Source: Rhodovarius crocodyli
GTDB taxonomy: Bacteria > Pseudomonadota > Alphaproteobacteria > Acetobacterales > Acetobacteraceae
Length of the DNA stretch: 61,409 bases
Assembly (NCBI RefSeq): GCF_004005855.1
Contig: NZ_SACL01000017.1
Location: 1-61,409, forward strand
Direction: 5' to 3'
Shown in pieces: positions 33,433 through 41,612 of the stretch. The notes below the pieces were generated by a model, which did not search any database, was not told where the DNA came from, and was given only the letters and a program-made list of their open reading frames with translations. The first letter of the stretch is position 1, and each line of letters begins with the position of its first letter. A program made the translations under genes and the position numbers.

Positions 33433-34338
33433 ATGAGCACCGCAACGACCGCGGCCGCCGCCGAACTCGCCGTCCAGGCCCGCCAGGCGGCCGCCGCCTC
33501 CGACGGCTACTGGAAGGGCGTGCTGCGCCGCGTCAGCCGCGACCCGATGACCATCTTCTGCACCGCCGTGCTGGTCATCATGTTCCTGGCCATCCTGTTC
33601 GCGCCCCTGATCGCCCCGCATGACCCGTATCAGGGCAGCATGATCCGCCGCCTGCGCGCCATCGGCACCCCCAACTACCCGCTGGGCACCGATGAGCTGG
33701 GCCGCGACATCCTGACGCGGCTGCTCTACGGCGGGCGGCTTTCCTGGTTCATGGGCATCGTGCCGGTGCTGATCGCCTTCAGCGTCGGCACCATGCTGGG
33801 GGTGACGGCCGGCTTCATGGGCGGGCGCGTGAACATGCTGATCATGCGCGTCACCGACATCTTCTACGCCTTTCCCTCCGTCCTGCTCGCGGTCGCGATC
33901 TCCGGCGCGCTGGGGGCGGGCATCATGAACGCGATCCTCGCGCTGAGCCTGGTGTTCGTGCCGCCCATCATCCGGGTTGCCGAAAGCGTGACCCAGGGCG
34001 TGCGCAACCTGGATTTCGTGGACGCCGCCCGTGCCTCCGGCGCCAGCGGCTTGACCATCGTGCGCGTGCATGTGCTGGGCAATGTGCTGGGGCCCATCTT
34101 CATCTATGCGACCAGCCAGGTGTCGGTCTGCATGATCCTGGCCTCGGGCCTCTCCTTCCTCGGCCTCGGCACCCGCCCGCCGGAGGCCGAATGGGGCCTG
34201 ATGCTGAACACGCTGCGCACGGCCATCTACGTTCAACCTTGGGTCGCTGTTCTGCCCGGTGTTTGCATCTTCGTGACCTCGATCTGCTTCAATCTGGTCA
34301 GTGACGGGCTGCGGCAGGCAATGGACGTGAAGGGGTAA
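33433..34338 (+). CDS. ABC transporter permease, DppC/OppC type
   Basis: 301 residues, starting 4 bases after the DppB-like gene. Features are an N-terminal cytoplasmic segment, FAPLIAPHDPY, YPLGTDELGRDILTRLLYGG (the diagnostic DppC motif) and the EAA loop (DFVDAARASGASG). The pair would need an OppA-like protein and OppDF ATPases encoded elsewhere. A promoter for a candidate small RNA begins 12 bases after its stop. Confidence 0.92.
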   Translation: MSTATTAAAAELAVQARQAAAASDGYWKGVLRRVSRDPMTIFCTAVLVIMFLAILFAPLIAPHDPYQGSMIRRLRAIGTPNYPLGTDELGRDILTRLLYGGRLSWFMGIVPVLIAFSVGTMLGVTAGFMGGRVNMLIMRVTDIFYAFPSVLLAVAISGALGAGIMNAILALSLVFVPPIIRVAESVTQGVRNLDFVDAARASGASGLTIVRVHVLGNVLGPIFIYATSQVSVCMILASGLSFLGLGTRPPEAEWGLMLNTLRTAIYVQPWVAVLPGVCIFVTSICFNLVSDGLRQAMDVKG

Positions 34339-34349
34339 TACAATATCGC

Positions 34350-34378
34350 TTGGGCGGACTCGCGTAATCGCGCATAAT
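34350..34378 (+). promoter_or_regulatory. Sigma-70-type promoter of the candidate small RNA
   Basis: ttgggc (34350-34355) and cataat (34373-34378) are separated by exactly 17 bases, close to the TTGACA/TATAAT consensus. The predicted start is about 34385. It is one of the clearest promoters in the window and no coding gene begins in the next 150 bases. Confidence 0.6.
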
Positions 34379-34384
34379 GCCCGG

Positions 34385-34475
34385 ACACCCAAGCTAACAG
34401 GTCGGGTCCCCCACTCCTCGAGCCCGACCGGATGGACGCCGGAGAGCCCCCCGCGGTTCTCCGGCGTTTGTTTTT
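34385..34475 (+). ncRNA. Candidate trans-acting small RNA with an anti-Shine-Dalgarno loop
   Basis: A transcript of about 90 nt is predicted from the promoter at 34350-34378 to the terminator at 34436-34475. It has two hairpins. The first pairs ggtcggg (34400-34406) with cccgacc (34423-34429) and exposes a 16-base loop tcccccactcctcgag, rich in CUCCUC, complementary to ribosome-binding sites. The second is the terminator. Loops of this kind are known in alphaproteobacterial regulatory RNAs. No ORF of note lies within. The alternative is a short untranslated remnant or a peptide leader. Confidence 0.5.
34436..34475 (+). terminator. Rho-independent terminator
   Basis: acgccggaga (34436-34445) pairs perfectly with tctccggcgt (34458-34467), followed by ttgttttt. 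It ends the candidate small RNA and could also stop read-through from the permease genes. Confidence 0.85.
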
Positions 34476-34535
34476 GCGGCGGCTGTCCCGCCAGAGGCTT
34501 TCACAACCACGACGTGTGCATGGTATGCAGGGCGC

Positions 34536-35345
34536 ATGCGCCCATGGCTGCCTGTCCTGCTGCTTCTTCCCCTGTCGCTTCCGGGCTGCGGGGGCAGCTC
34601 GGCGGACCCGTTGAGCGAGGGAAGCGGGCTTTCGGCCTGGCTGCCCGCCAATCCCTTCCGTGACATCTTCGCGCCCAACCCCCTGGCGGACCCCTGGTCC
34701 GGCGCGGCTGAGGACGAGTCGGACGGGCCCGCCCTGCGCATGACGCTGGGCCGGCGCAGCGCGGGGGCGCGGCTGGTGCACCAGCAGGGCGCGCGGCAGA
34801 TGTGGCGCACCCGCAGCGGCGTGGTGGTGGCGCTGGACGGGGCGCGGGTGGTCGCGACCTCAGGCCTGCCGACCATGCTGGCCGCGACCCGATTCGACGG
34901 GCCGGACCCCCTGGCGGAGCCGCTGCGCCTACGCCGTCGCGCTGCCGAAACGCGGCGGGTGATCGACCTGGCCACCGCCTCGCGCGATCCGGCCGGCATG
35001 CGCTTCGGCATCACGCTGCAATGCCGTCTGGTCGCCAGCACCCAGCTGGCCGAAAGCGAGGCCGCGCCCGAGGCGGAAAGCCCGGCCGAGACGGGCTGGC
35101 TGCTGGTCACGGAACGCTGCCGCGCCCAGGGTCTGCGGCAGTTCACCAGCCGTTTCTGGGCGGACCCGCAGACGGGCGAAATGCTGTTCAGCGAACAATG
35201 GATCGGCCCCGGCCTGGCACCGTTGCGCCTGCGCCACCAGGCCACGCGGCGCAGCACCCCGGCGGCGGACGAGCCGGACGAGGCCCCGGCCGGCCTGCCG
35301 GAGGTGCCGGGCCCGGAGCCGGCGGAACCCGTTATCCCAGGCTGA
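34536..35345 (+). CDS. YjbF-like lipoprotein
   Basis: 269 residues with a lipoprotein signal (lipobox LSLPGC, C18). The central part, with MWRTRSGVVVALDGARVVAT followed by SGLPTMLAATRF, matches the YjbF/GfcB family of outer-membrane-associated lipoproteins found in exopolysaccharide/capsule loci. The C-terminal 40 residues are Pro/Glu-rich. The usual partners (YjbE, YjbG, YjbH) are not adjacent. It converges on the next gene with a 14-base overlap. Confidence 0.7.
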   Translation: MRPWLPVLLLLPLSLPGCGGSSADPLSEGSGLSAWLPANPFRDIFAPNPLADPWSGAAEDESDGPALRMTLGRRSAGARLVHQQGARQMWRTRSGVVVALDGARVVATSGLPTMLAATRFDGPDPLAEPLRLRRRAAETRRVIDLATASRDPAGMRFGITLQCRLVASTQLAESEAAPEAESPAETGWLLVTERCRAQGLRQFTSRFWADPQTGEMLFSEQWIGPGLAPLRLRHQATRRSTPAADEPDEAPAGLPEVPGPEPAEPVIPG

Positions 35346-36528
35346 GGCGCTGCTCGATCAGCCGTCCCTGGAAGCGCTCGATCCCGCGCTGCCAGCCCCA
35401 GCTGATGGCCACCGCACTGTCCACCCCGCTCAGCACGATGCGGCTGCGGTCCGAGGGCAGGGCGGCCTCCAGCGCGGCGCGGCCCGTGGCATCCAGCTCC
35501 AGCAGACCCGGCGCGAAGCGCAGCTTCAGCAGAGTAAGCCCGAACAGGTCCGGCGGCACCAGCGGCAGTTCCTCGGGTGCGAGTTCCGTCAGGGCGGTGC
35601 GATAGCCCCGCAGCCCGGCGAAGCGCAGCGCCATGCCGAAGGCCTCCGGGTCGGCCAGGATGTCCGTCAGGGTGAAGCCGATGGTCAGCATGGCGCGGTT
35701 GGAGCCCAGCATCGCGTCCAGCCGCAGGAACTCATCCTGCAGGAGATTGGCGGGCAGCAGGGCCAGCCCGCGCGGGGTGAAGCCCACTACCTCATCGGGG
35801 CGGGCCCATTGCGCCAGGGTGCGCCGCGCCATGCGGGAGCGCAGGCGCCGCCGCAGCCAGGGCACGCCCGCCAGCGGGGTGCCAGGCAGCAGCGCCTCCA
35901 GCAGCGCCTCCTCGCTCAATCGCTGCTCGCGCCATTCCTCGCGCGGTTCGGGGTGGCCGTCCTTCAGCAGGCACACCGCCTGCCAGCGCTGATGCACGCT
36001 GAGATCGGCGGGCGCGAGGGCGGCCTCGGCGGCCAGCACATCCTCGGCGCGGGGCGGCTGGCCGGGGGCAGGGCGGCCCGGCGGGTGGGCGGGGCGCTGC
36101 ATCCAGGTGCGCTCGGCCGGGGCGGGCGGGGCCAGGCCCAGCCCGCCTTCCACGGCCGCCAGAAGGGCGGCGGCCTGGGCCGGCAGCCGCAGCTCCTGGC
36201 AGCAATTCGCCGCCGCCGGGTCGTCGCCCAGCAGTTTCAGCATGGTGGCGCGCACGGTTTCCAGATGCTCGGCCGGCGGCGGCGAGACAGCCACGAGATC
36301 CCCGTTCGGCAGGTCGTACAGCCGGGCCCGGGTGGGGCGCAGCAGCGGCAGCAGGGCTTCGCGCAGCTGCCGCTGGTGGTGGGTGTGGTTCAGCTGCGCC
36401 GGCAGGGCCGAGAGGCGGAGATGCAGCACGCGCCTCTCGACGCCCGAGGCCACGCTTTCACGCGCCAGCGCCGTCAGGGCCAGCGTGTCCTTCTGGGCAT
36501 TGGCCGGGGGAGGAAGCATCGCGTTCAT
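35332..36528 (-). CDS. Degenerate GGDEF/EAL-like protein, unknown function
   Basis: 398 residues from the ATG at 36528, which overlaps the preceding stop (ATGA). No signal or membrane segment. The region near residue 65 (ARLYDLPNGDLVAVS) resembles a worn GGDEF motif, and the C-terminal 120 residues (FGMALRFAGLRGYRTALTEL, then RIVLSGVDSAVAISWGWQRG and GIERFQGRLIE) follow the end of EAL domains, but the EAL, DDFG and metal-binding residues are absent. A Pro/Ala linker lies near 140-160. I infer a catalytically dead c-di-GMP-related or protein-binding domain. Confidence 0.55.
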   Translation of the reverse strand: MNAMLPPPANAQKDTLALTALARESVASGVERRVLHLRLSALPAQLNHTHHQRQLREALLPLLRPTRARLYDLPNGDLVAVSPPPAEHLETVRATMLKLLGDDPAAANCCQELRLPAQAAALLAAVEGGLGLAPPAPAERTWMQRPAHPPGRPAPGQPPRAEDVLAAEAALAPADLSVHQRWQAVCLLKDGHPEPREEWREQRLSEEALLEALLPGTPLAGVPWLRRRLRSRMARRTLAQWARPDEVVGFTPRGLALLPANLLQDEFLRLDAMLGSNRAMLTIGFTLTDILADPEAFGMALRFAGLRGYRTALTELAPEELPLVPPDLFGLTLLKLRFAPGLLELDATGRAALEAALPSDRSRIVLSGVDSAVAISWGWQRGIERFQGRLIEQRLSLG

Positions 36529-37511
36529 GCGCCCACCCCGTGGCACAGGGCGAAGCCGTGACGGGCCGATCGGGCCAGAAGATCCGGCGTCGGGGCGCCG
36601 CACAGCGCCAGCCGTGCCGGATTCGGGCCGGGTTCGGCGGCCAGCTTCGCGGTGGCCTCGGCCAGGATGAAGCCGCCGGGCAGGCGGTCGCCTTCGGCCA
36701 GCCCCAGCAAGGCCGGGGCCATTCCCCGCCAGGCCAGCCCCCAGCCGGCCGCCCGCGCGGCCTCTGCCCAGGGCAGCAGGCGCGGCAGCAGCGCCAACGG
36801 CAGCACCAGCGCATGGCCCTCCCCCGGCGGAGGGGCGGGGAGGGGGGGCGGTTCCTCCAGCCAGGGCATGTCGATCAGCAGCGGCAGGCCCGCCTTGCGC
36901 CCGGCCGGCCACTGGCCCGCCTGGGCCATGGCCAGAAGCCGCTGGGCCAGAAGGTTGGCCGCATGGCCCGACCAGTCTGCCTCGGCGCCCGTGCGGAATG
37001 TGTCGGGCAGCAAGGCATCGGGAATGCCGCCCCAATACTGGGCCAGCAGGCGCGGTTGGCCGCCTTCCATGCGCCACATGGTGCCCAGCCGCAGCAGTTC
37101 CTGGGCGGGACGGCTTCGCGCCCTCTCCTCCAGCCCGCCCAGCGCGGGCGGGGAGGGCGGGCGGGCGGGTGCCGCCGCCGCATCCTCGGCCAGGGCCGCG
37201 TCCAGCAGAGGCAGGTCGCGCGGAAAGTCCAGCAGACGCGCCGGGATCTCCATGCGTTCCAGGTGGCGGGCGGCACGCGCCGCTGCCCCGGGGGCGGTGC
37301 CCAGCAGCCAGGCCTCACCCGCGCGGGGGCGCCATACCAGGCCATCCCCGGCATTGGCCGCTTCCTCCAGCAGGGCGGAGACCAGGCGCGGCAGGCCGTC
37401 GCCGGCCAGAACGCCCGCGCAGCCACCGGCCTCGCAACGGCGCAGGGCTTCCGCCAGCGCGGCGGATCTCGGGGGGGCGGGGCTTTCCGGGGAAGGAGCG
37501 GTGATCTGCAT
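36525..37511 (-). CDS. Unknown protein, possibly EAL-derived
   Basis: 328 residues, rich in Ala, Leu, Pro and Arg, with no signal peptide. The last 90 residues (EAARAAGWGLAWRGMAPALL and PGGFILAEATAKLAAEPGPN, ending HGFALCHGVGA) loosely resemble the EAL-domain C-terminus, like the downstream neighbour, with which it overlaps by four bases. No catalytic motif is visible. The two are clearly one operon and probably work together. Family identity is uncertain. Confidence 0.5.
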   Translation of the reverse strand: MQITAPSPESPAPPRSAALAEALRRCEAGGCAGVLAGDGLPRLVSALLEEAANAGDGLVWRPRAGEAWLLGTAPGAAARAARHLERMEIPARLLDFPRDLPLLDAALAEDAAAAPARPPSPPALGGLEERARSRPAQELLRLGTMWRMEGGQPRLLAQYWGGIPDALLPDTFRTGAEADWSGHAANLLAQRLLAMAQAGQWPAGRKAGLPLLIDMPWLEEPPPLPAPPPGEGHALVLPLALLPRLLPWAEAARAAGWGLAWRGMAPALLGLAEGDRLPGGFILAEATAKLAAEPGPNPARLALCGAPTPDLLARSARHGFALCHGVGA

Positions 37512-37695
37512 GGTGGCCTGGGTGATTCGCTGCGCAGCATCGCCGGGAATGGTTAAGCGATGCTTCCCGCCCGGCGCCTTCCGGGCCTCCGGCTCGTTGC
37601 GGAACTCTCACAATGGCTTGCGATAGGCATGAAGCTACCGTCACCATAGAAGCGCGTTATTGTCCCCGTAGCGAATAACTTGCCATAAGACGTTA

Positions 37696-39096
37696 ATGGT
37701 TCCTCCGCGCACCCCACCTGCGAACCGCTCGCCCGAGCTTCTGGCCGCCGCCGTGCGGCAGCTGAAGCGCGGAACCGTGCTCGTTGTCGGCGACGCGATG
37801 CTGGACCGATACGTCTATGGCCGGGTCACGCGCGTCTCGCCCGAGGCGCCGGTGCCGGTGCTGGCGGTGGAGCGCGAGCTGGCCCTGCCGGGCGGCGCCG
37901 CCAATGTCGTGCGCAACCTGACGGCCCTGGGTGCCGCGGTCGCCTTCGTGTCGGTGGTGGGCGACGACCAGCCCGGCAGCGACCTGACGGCGCTGATCGG
38001 CGGCCAGCCGAGGGTCGAGCCCTGGCTGCTGGTCCAGGGCGGGCGCGCGACCACCACCAAGACGCGCTTCGTGGCATCCGGCCAGCACCTGATGCGCGCG
38101 GACCACGAGCATGCGGGCCCCATTCATCAGCGCCTGGCCGAAAGGCTGGTGCGCATCGCCACCGACGCCGTGGCCGCCACCAGCGCGCTGGTGCTCTCCG
38201 ACTATCATAAGGGCGTGCTGAGCGGCGACGTGCCCCAGCGCCTGATCGATGCCGCCCGCTCCGCCGGCCGTAAGGTGGTGGTGGAGCCCCGGGGGACCGA
38301 TTTCTCCCGCTATCGCGGTGCGGACCTGCTGGTGGTCGAGCGCGACACCCTGGCCGCCGCCTGGGGCGCGCCGATCGTGACGCGCGACGACATCGTGGCG
38401 GCCGCCAACCATGCCCGCCAGGCCAATGGGCTGGGCGCGGTGCTGGTGCCCCGCTGCCCCGAGGGGCTGACGCTGGTGCATGAGGACGGCCAGGTGCTGT
38501 CGCTGCGCGCGGAGGCATCCGAGCAGAACGACAATGCCGGTGCCGGCGACGCGGTCGTGGCGCTGCTGGGGGCCGCGCTGGCCGCCGGGTTGCCGCTGGT
38601 GGTGGCCGCGCAGCTGGCGGCGATCGCCATCGGGGTGGTGGCCCGCAAGGCCGGCATCTCCGTCGTGCGTGAGGATGAGCTGCTGGAGGCGCTGACCCCC
38701 GGCGCCCAGGCGCAGCGGAAGCTGGCCTCCATTCCCCTGGCCTCCGAGATGGTGGAGCGCTGGCGGCATCGCGGCTGGCGCGTGGGCCTGCTGCATCTGA
38801 CCGGGGGCGCGGCCGCCGCCTGGTCGCTCGCGCTGATGGAACAGGCGCGGGGCTGGTGCGACCGCCTGCTGGTGGCCGTCAGCGACGAGGAAGGGCTTTC
38901 CCTGGCCGATTGGCCGGCGGTGGACCTCGTGACCAGCTGCAACGGCCAGTCCAATGAGGAATTGCTGCGGCTGTTCCGCCCCGATGTGCTGGTGCAGGGG
39001 CCGAAGGCCGTCCCGCTCGGCATGGATGACGAGAACCTGCTGGCCGAATGGGGCGGCACCCTGAAGCGCACCGAACTGCAGCGCGCGGCGGAATAG
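37696..39096 (+). CDS. HldE/RfaE-like sugar kinase with a degenerate cytidylyltransferase domain
   Basis: 466 residues. Residues 25-330 are a PfkB-type kinase like the heptose-7-phosphate kinase half of HldE: VLVVGDAMLDRYVYGRVTRV, LPGGAANV (64-71), FVSVVGDDQPG, LVLSDYHKGVL and the catalytic GAGD with D285. Residues 355-466 align with the second (adenylyl/cytidylyl-transferase) half (RLLVAVSDE, FRPDVLVQG), but where HxGH is expected the sequence is HLTGG (367-371), an internal segment is missing and the STTxII box is absent. The first domain should be active, the second not. Divergent from the EAL-like pair, with 184 bases between. Confidence 0.8.
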   Translation: MVPPRTPPANRSPELLAAAVRQLKRGTVLVVGDAMLDRYVYGRVTRVSPEAPVPVLAVERELALPGGAANVVRNLTALGAAVAFVSVVGDDQPGSDLTALIGGQPRVEPWLLVQGGRATTTKTRFVASGQHLMRADHEHAGPIHQRLAERLVRIATDAVAATSALVLSDYHKGVLSGDVPQRLIDAARSAGRKVVVEPRGTDFSRYRGADLLVVERDTLAAAWGAPIVTRDDIVAAANHARQANGLGAVLVPRCPEGLTLVHEDGQVLSLRAEASEQNDNAGAGDAVVALLGAALAAGLPLVVAAQLAAIAIGVVARKAGISVVREDELLEALTPGAQAQRKLASIPLASEMVERWRHRGWRVGLLHLTGGAAAAWSLALMEQARGWCDRLLVAVSDEEGLSLADWPAVDLVTSCNGQSNEELLRLFRPDVLVQGPKAVPLGMDDENLLAEWGGTLKRTELQRAAE

Positions 39097-39104
39097 CGGA
39101 CATG

Positions 39105-39135
39105 AAAAAGCCGCCCCGTTTCGGGGGCGGCCTTT
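39105..39135. terminator. Bidirectional hairpin terminator
   Basis: gccgcccc (39110-39117) pairs with ggggcggc (39124-39131) around a six-base loop. It is flanked by aaaaa on the left and ttt on the right, so it can serve both the HldE-like gene and the small gene converging on it. Confidence 0.8.
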
Positions 39136-39156
39136 GCGTGGTGCCGATCGGGTGGT

Positions 39157-39453
39157 TCAGCCGCGGCTGTTGACCCACACGGTGCGGTCGGTGCCGGCGA
39201 TGTTCTGCACCACCGGCGTCATGCCGGCCACACCCTGCTGCACCGGGCCGTTGGAGGCATAGCCCAGCACAGGGCGGCCCTCATCCACACGGATCACGGC
39301 GACGGCGCCGCCACCCACGATGTTGCCCCGGTAGCTGTCGTCATAGACGACATGCTGGCTGGCGAAATCGCCTTCCAGGCGGGGAGACTGGGCGAAGGCG
39401 GGGGCGGAAGCCATCAGGCTGATGGCGGCGGCGGCGAAAGCGAAGCGGTTCAT
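39157..39453 (-). CDS. Small secreted protein, unknown function
   Basis: 98 residues from the ATG at 39453. A clear signal peptide (MNRFAFAAAAISLMASAPAF, cleavage near AFAQ) leaves a mature protein of about 75 residues with no cysteine. The sequence GGGAVAVIRVDEGRPVLGYA and VVQNIAGTDRTVWVNSRG suggests a small beta-rich domain. I do not recognise it. It lies downstream of ribF on the same strand, with a 127-base gap likely holding its own promoter. Confidence 0.65.
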   Translation of the reverse strand: MNRFAFAAAAISLMASAPAFAQSPRLEGDFASQHVVYDDSYRGNIVGGGAVAVIRVDEGRPVLGYASNGPVQQGVAGMTPVVQNIAGTDRTVWVNSRG

Positions 39454-39580
39454 GGTCTCGGTCTCTTGTCTCTGAGGGGGCGGCCCGTGCCGCCCTTCGG
39501 TGAGACAGAGATGCGCCGCAGCATGATTTTTCTCCAATCGAGCCTCGGCATCGGCATCATACGCGGCGGTTATGATGGGC

Positions 39581-40504
39581 TCAGGCGCCCAGCATTCCCC
39601 GCGCGGTCTGCGCATCGCTGGCGATCTGCGCCGTCAGCGCCGCGAAATCCGGGAAGCGCCGTTCCTCGCGGATGAAGCCGTGCAGCGCGACCTCGACCTC
39701 CTGGCCGTAGAGGTCGCCCGCGAAATCGAACAGATGCGCCTCGATGCGGGAGACGGGGTCGCCGCCCAGCGTCGGGCGCCGGCCGATATTGGCGACACCC
39801 GGCACCACCCGCCCGTCGGCCAGCCGCACCCGCACGGCATAGACGCCGCGCGCGGGTTCCAGATGCCGGCCCAGCGGCACATTGGCGGTGGGAAAGCCGA
39901 TGGTGCGGCCCCGCGCATCGCCATGGGTCACGGGCCCGGTGACCGACCACGGCCTGCCCAGCAGCGCTGCCGCGCGCTCGACGTAGCCGCCCTGCAGCTC
40001 GCGCCTGATGCGGGTGGAGCTGATGCTGCCCTCGGAATCGGTCAGGGGGGGCACGACCGACAGGCCGATGCCGGCTGCCTCGGCGGCCTGGCGCAGGAAA
40101 TCCTGGCTGCCGCCGCGCCGGTGGCCGAAGGCGAAATCCGGCCCGCAGGCCAGGTGCCGCGCGCCGATCCCCTCCACGATCACCTCTCGGAAGAACTCCT
40201 CTGCCGACATATGCGCCAGCGCGTCGTCGAAGGGCAGGGCATAGACCAGCCGCGCGCCCAGCCCGGCCAGCGCCTCGGCCTTGGCCGGCAGCAGCGTCAG
40301 CCGGAAGGGCGGGTCATCGGGGCGGAAATGCTCGCGCGGGTGCGGTTCGAAGGTCAGGGCCGCGAGTGGCAGGTCGGGGCGCGCGCGATGGGCCGCGGCC
40401 AGCACGGCGCGGTGGCCCAGATGCACGCCGTCCATGTTGCCGAGCGCCACGGTGGCGCCCCGCGCCTCGGCGGGCAGGTTGCGCCAGTCGGTCAGGATGC
40501 TCAT
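39581..40504 (-). CDS. ribF: Bifunctional riboflavin kinase/FAD synthetase
   Basis: 307 residues. The N-terminal FMN adenylyltransferase domain shows ALGNMDGVHLGHRAVL (Met replaces the usual Phe in GNFDGVHxGH) and ISSTRIRREL. The C-terminal riboflavin kinase domain shows GRTIGFPTANVPL and GVANIGRRPTLGG. It makes FMN and FAD. Its ATG overlaps the stop of the LOG-family gene (ATGA), placing it last in a three-gene overlapping operon. Confidence 0.96.
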   Translation of the reverse strand: MSILTDWRNLPAEARGATVALGNMDGVHLGHRAVLAAAHRARPDLPLAALTFEPHPREHFRPDDPPFRLTLLPAKAEALAGLGARLVYALPFDDALAHMSAEEFFREVIVEGIGARHLACGPDFAFGHRRGGSQDFLRQAAEAAGIGLSVVPPLTDSEGSISSTRIRRELQGGYVERAAALLGRPWSVTGPVTHGDARGRTIGFPTANVPLGRHLEPARGVYAVRVRLADGRVVPGVANIGRRPTLGGDPVSRIEAHLFDFAGDLYGQEVEVALHGFIREERRFPDFAALTAQIASDAQTARGMLGA

Positions 40505-41106
40505 GCCTTGGCTTCCCCTTGGGGCCCCTCGGACCAGCGGCTCTCGCCCGAGGGCTGCCAGTTCCGCAGCATCTCGATCGCCTGCTCGGGCGTGTCGGCC
40601 CGCAGGGCGATGTCCCGGTGGGCGGGGCGCAGGAAGCCGCCATCCACCATGGTCTGGGTCAGGGTGAAGAACGGGTCCCAGAAGCCGTCCTCATCCAGAT
40701 AGACGATGCCCTTGCGGTGGAAGCCGAGCTGGGACCAGGACTGGATCTCCACCGCCTCCTCCAGCGTGCCGATGCCGCCGGGCAGCACGATGAAGCCGTC
40801 CGAGAGGGCGTTCATCCGCGCCTTGCGGCTGTGCATGTCGGGCACGACCTCCAGGTGCTGGATTCGGGGGTGGGAGAGTTCGCGCGCCTGCAGCGCCTCG
40901 GGGATCACGCCGAACACCTCGGCCCCCGCATCCAGCGCGGCATCCGCGACCACGCCCATCAGCCCGGCATGGCCGCCGCCATAGACCAGGTCCACGCCCG
41001 CGACGCCCAGCGCGGCGCCCAGCTTCGCGGCCAGGGCCGCATGCGCGGGGTCCGCCCCGCGCGAGGCACCGCAGAACACGCAGATGCGCCAGGGATGTTC
41101 AACCAC
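40501..41106 (-). CDS. LOG-family (TIGR00730) nucleotide 5'-monophosphate phosphoribohydrolase
   Basis: 201 residues. The family cleaves nucleoside monophosphates at the N-glycosidic bond (cytokinin-activating LOG type or housekeeping PpnN-like). Signatures: ICVFCGASRG, LVYGGGHAGLMGVVADAAL, the ARMNALSDGFIVLPGGIGTL region with PGGIGTLEE, and SRKARM. No signal peptide. It overlaps MaoC by 8 bases upstream and ribF by 4 bases downstream. Confidence 0.93.
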   Translation of the reverse strand: MVEHPWRICVFCGASRGADPAHAALAAKLGAALGVAGVDLVYGGGHAGLMGVVADAALDAGAEVFGVIPEALQARELSHPRIQHLEVVPDMHSRKARMNALSDGFIVLPGGIGTLEEAVEIQSWSQLGFHRKGIVYLDEDGFWDPFFTLTQTMVDGGFLRPAHRDIALRADTPEQAIEMLRNWQPSGESRWSEGPQGEAKA

Positions 41107-41509
41107 GGGATGCCACCATGACCAGCGCCTCGCCCTCGATCACGGTCTTGCCCGCCACGCTGCACACGGTGCTGAGCGTGGCCCGGTGCTTCGCCGGGTC
41201 CAGCGCGGTGATGGTGACGGTGGCCGTCACCGTCTCTCCGATGCGGACGGGCGCGCGGAACTTCAGGGACTGACCGAGATAGACCGTGCGCTCCCCCGGA
41301 AGCCGGGTGCCGAGCACGGTGGAAATCAGGGCGGCCGAGAGCATGCCGTGCGCCACCCGGCCCTGGAAGGCGCCCTGGGCGGCCACTTCCTCGTTCAGGT
41401 GCATCGGGTTGGTGTCGCCGCTGACGGCGCTGAACAGCAGGATGTCGGCCTCGGTGATGGTCTTGCCGAAGCTCGCGCTCTGCCCCACGGAAAGGTCTTC
41501 GAAATACAT
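41099..41509 (-). CDS. MaoC-like (R)-specific enoyl-CoA hydratase
   Basis: 136 residues, one hot-dog domain. The catalytic pair is D32 and H37 in SGDTNPMHLNEEVA; the conserved RVAHGMLSAALISTVLGT follows. It hydrates trans-enoyl-CoA to (R)-3-hydroxyacyl-CoA, often feeding polyhydroxyalkanoate synthesis. It is the first gene of the MaoC-LOG-ribF operon and divergent from the LpxR-like gene, with 103 bases between. Confidence 0.92.
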   Translation of the reverse strand: MYFEDLSVGQSASFGKTITEADILLFSAVSGDTNPMHLNEEVAAQGAFQGRVAHGMLSAALISTVLGTRLPGERTVYLGQSLKFRAPVRIGETVTATVTITALDPAKHRATLSTVCSVAGKTVIEGEALVMVASRG

Positions 41510-41612
41510 GCGTGCCCGATCCAGTTGCGCGGCCCAGATTTAGCAGGCCGCGCACGTGCTGGGAAACCGGGGGGCGCTTCGCGCGTTTGGCCAGCGTCCT
41601 GGGGATGATGAG

